Positions 6,356-7,885 of a stretch of DNA of 7,885 nucleotides are shown piece by piece; the first letter of the stretch is position 1, and the number at the start of each line of letters is the position of its first letter. The position numbers were made by a program, and so were the translations under genes. The stretch covers positions 1 to 7,885 of the forward strand of contig JACQGT010000407.1 in assembly GCA_016199425.1 (NCBI GenBank). The letters are read 5' to 3'. The DNA is from Chloroflexota bacterium. Its GTDB lineage: Bacteria; Chloroflexota; Anaerolineae; Caldilineales; Caldilineaceae. Below the pieces are notes generated by a model. That model was not told the origin of the DNA, searched no databases, and was given only the letters and a program-made list of their open reading frames with translations.

Positions 6356-6381
6356 TAGGGGCGCTGCTTTCTGCGCCCCTA
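6356..6381. terminator. GGGGCGC hairpin after the bactofilin-like gene
   Basis: TAGGGGCGC (6356-6364) pairs perfectly with GCGCCCCTA (6373-6381) across an eight-base loop. It lies 20 bases after the stop of the leftward bactofilin-like gene and before DUF951, so it may end that transcript, although the T-run behind it (TATTTC) is weak. The same sequence recurs at the right edge of the window with one base changed in 23, so it belongs to a repeat family. Confidence 0.6.
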
Positions 6382-6400
6382 CTACTCCGTTGACACGACG

Positions 6401-7672
6401 CTAGACTGGCACAGGCGCAAGCTCAGTCCCGCCGTCGTCGGCTGGCCTTGCCCGACGGGAGCGCAGGACGCCGCCCAGGGCCAGGGCAAAGCTGACCAGA
6501 TAGACCAGCCAGCCGACAATCGGAATGCGTCCAACTACCACAATCAGCAGGACACCGACGAGCAGAGTGATTGTCGCCGTCGTCTCCCGTCCCGCCTGGC
6601 CGACAACTCGCTTGCCCAGCCACAGACCGGTGATCAGCGGGCTGAAGAGCCACGTGAGAGCCAGGCTGCCCAGCAGGAAAAAGGCCATGACCAGGGCCGG
6701 GAATGCACCCCAGAAAATCCACATCAATACAACCAGCAGAACAGAGAGAATAGGAACGAATATGAGTAACACACCGGCCAACAACCCGTAGAGACCGGAT
6801 TCTAGCGGCTTTTCCTCAATGGCGGCTACGGGAGACGTAAGCAGCGCGGGCGCATAGCGCAGAAGCAGCCAGCCCAGCAGGACAAAACCGACCAGCATCA
6901 GGGCTGTGCGCACAAGCCAGCCTACCATCTGTGCCACGATACTGGCCCGTTGCTCCGTCTCTGCCTGGGGCGCTTCGTACTGAACAGTCCCCGACACACC
7001 GGCGGGGATGCTGATTTCGTCCGGGCTGGTGTAGCGCAAAATGCCCGCTACATTGCTGCCTTCGGCCACGCGCAGGCTGCCCACGCGCAGGTCGGCGTTG
7101 CCATCCACCCGGCCCGCCAACTCCAGAGTGCCCATACCCGCCAGGAGATCGCCATCAATCTGTCCGCTGATGCGACCGCCGCCGCCGAAGATCACAGCAT
7201 CCCCGCCAACTGTCGCCTCGTCGCCGATGCGGATGCCCTGCTGGATGGAGCGCCCGCCGAACTGCATGGGGAAGCCCATTCCCTGGCCACCGCCCCCGGC
7301 CACAAAGAGATCGTCGCCGATTGTGCCGGTGACTTCGATACCGCCCCCGGCCACCCGCGCATCGTCCAAGACCTGGCCGCGGATCACAACACCGCCGCCC
7401 GCGGCCACCAGATCGCCCTCGACAATGCCGTTGATTTCGACGTAACCACCAAAGGCAAAGAGATCGCCCTTCACCGTGCCGTCGATGTAGATTTCCCCGC
7501 TACCCACGTAGAGATCGTCGTTGACGACCTCGCCCGCTGCCAGCCGGTAGACATCTTCGTCACCCCCAAACTCCGCGGCCAGCGCGCCGCCGGTGACGAC
7601 CAGCAAGAGCAGCCCGACCAGCCCGACCAGCAGCACAACCGCCCATTTTCGTTGAATACGTAACAGCTTCAT
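6401..7672 (-). CDS. Secreted/membrane-anchored bactofilin-like beta-helix protein
   Basis: The 423-residue product starts with a signal peptide (basic start, hydrophobic 11-27, likely cleavage around ALA-A, residues 30-33). Residues about 45-215 are short Gly/Val/Asp repeats of the right-handed beta-helix type found in bactofilins (polymer-forming cytoskeletal proteins), for example GEIYIDGTVKGDLFAFGG and VEINGIVEGDLVAAGG. A spacer follows, then four or five membrane helices (about 249-272, 293-320, 324-348, 366-380, 382-403) and a short charged tail. Ordinary bactofilins are small, cytoplasmic and lack helices, so this protein would place its beta-helix outside the membrane. A role in envelope organisation or surface scaffolding is inferred. 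A good ribosome binding site, AGGAAGGGAG (7688-7679 on the minus strand), fixes the start at 7672. The gene stands alone between palindromic elements. Confidence 0.8.
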   Translation of the reverse strand: MKLLRIQRKWAVVLLVGLVGLLLLVVTGGALAAEFGGDEDVYRLAAGEVVNDDLYVGSGEIYIDGTVKGDLFAFGGYVEINGIVEGDLVAAGGGVVIRGQVLDDARVAGGGIEVTGTIGDDLFVAGGGGQGMGFPMQFGGRSIQQGIRIGDEATVGGDAVIFGGGGRISGQIDGDLLAGMGTLELAGRVDGNADLRVGSLRVAEGSNVAGILRYTSPDEISIPAGVSGTVQYEAPQAETEQRASIVAQMVGWLVRTALMLVGFVLLGWLLLRYAPALLTSPVAAIEEKPLESGLYGLLAGVLLIFVPILSVLLVVLMWIFWGAFPALVMAFFLLGSLALTWLFSPLITGLWLGKRVVGQAGRETTATITLLVGVLLIVVVGRIPIVGWLVYLVSFALALGGVLRSRRARPADDGGTELAPVPV

Positions 7673-7709
7673 TGCTTTCTCCCTTCCTGAATTTTCACCA
7701 ACCTGAAAT

Positions 7710-7785
7710 CTGAAACCTTCCGGGAAGCAGCCAGAATAGCTTCCTTAAGTCCTGGACTTTGTGGCCGCTTCCCGGAAGGTTTCAG
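7710..7785. repeat. 19-bp perfect inverted repeat upstream of the bactofilin-like gene
   Basis: CTGAAACCTTCCGGGAAGC (7710-7728) is exactly complementary to 7767-7785. Allowing one mismatch the stem extends to 24 pairs (7710-7733 with 7762-7785), leaving a 28-base loop. The left arm ends 22 bases before the ribosome binding site of the leftward gene. A possible -10 box TATACT (7789-7784, minus strand) touches the outer end of the right arm, but no acceptable -35 accompanies it. The structure could be an mRNA leader hairpin, an operator-like site or another dispersed palindrome. Confidence 0.75.
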
Positions 7786-7839
7786 TATAGAAAGCAGTAC
7801 GCTCTCATCCCCGGAAAGTTGCCATTCGCAAAACGGTCG

Positions 7840-7885
7840 TAGGGGCGCTGCTTGCTGCGCCCGTTGTGCGTCGGGCGCAGCAAGC
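7840..7885. repeat. Truncated GGGGCGC palindromic repeat at the window edge
   Basis: TAGGGGCGCTGCTTGCTGCG followed by CCC (7840-7862) matches the copy at 6356-6378 at 22 of 23 bases. Here GCTTGCTGCGCCC (7850-7862) pairs perfectly with GGGCGCAGCAAGC (7873-7885) over a ten-base loop, and the right arm is cut by the window end. If the palindrome is complete, the next bases should read AGCGCCCCTA. Confidence 0.75.

Noticed and set aside
6390..6395. Perfect TTGACA on the plus strand
   Set aside because: No -10 box lies 16-18 bases downstream, and it would fire into the 3' end of the leftward bactofilin-like gene.
6950..7663. 237-residue open frame on the plus strand
   Set aside because: It is the antisense shadow of the beta-helix repeats; the minus strand has a good ribosome binding site, signal peptide and repeat pattern.
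7784..7789. TATACT as promoter of the bactofilin-like gene
   Set aside because: No -35-like sequence occurs at the right distance and there is no extended -10, so it was not listed as a promoter.

Overview
The window looks like a chromosomal segment from a moderately GC-rich member of the Chloroflexota (Anaerolineae/Caldilineae type). The taxonomic call is an inference. It rests on an envelope protein with a long Thr-Pro linker leading to a bacterial SH3 domain that carries a Cys-Cys pair, on a membrane-anchored bactofilin-like protein, on a stand-alone DUF951 protein, and on many palindromic intergenic elements of a kind I associate with that phylum. No rRNA, tRNA, CRISPR array, transposase or integrase was seen.

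Layout. Bases 1-234 hold the start of a leftward lipoprotein gene that is cut by the window edge. It and the spacer after it are clearly more AT-rich than the rest. A leftward promoter (TATAAT) and a rightward extended -10 promoter lie back to back in the spacer. The rightward one sits where it would give a leaderless mRNA starting at the ATG at 520. Bases 520-5046 are a tight rightward operon of three genes joined with no spacing (TAGATG, TAAATG). They encode an anchored SH3b / eight-bladed PQQ-type propeller protein, a polytopic GT-C-like glycosyltransferase, and an anchored NodB-family polysaccharide deacetylase. Together they suggest transfer of sugar on the outer face of the membrane, followed by N- or O-deacetylation, with a propeller scaffold or sensor. 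That joint role is inferred.

Bases 5047-5258 are a repeat island of CGCGGAG-type copies that folds into a long hairpin ending just before the ribosome binding site of the next gene. That gene (5259-6023) is a FabL-type enoyl-ACP reductase with the Tyr-x6-Lys signature. It ends at a perfect 28-bp hairpin which also supplies the stop codon of the convergent DUF951 gene (6081-6290, minus). Bases 6401-7672 (minus) encode a secreted or membrane-anchored bactofilin-like beta-helix protein with C-terminal membrane helices. Related GGGGCGC palindromes lie on both sides of it, the right one running off the window, and a 19-bp perfect inverted repeat lies in its upstream region.

The most interesting material is the compact envelope operon with its apparent leaderless start, and the set of structurally different hairpin elements occupying nearly every intergenic gap. 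No individual gene is clearly a new system.
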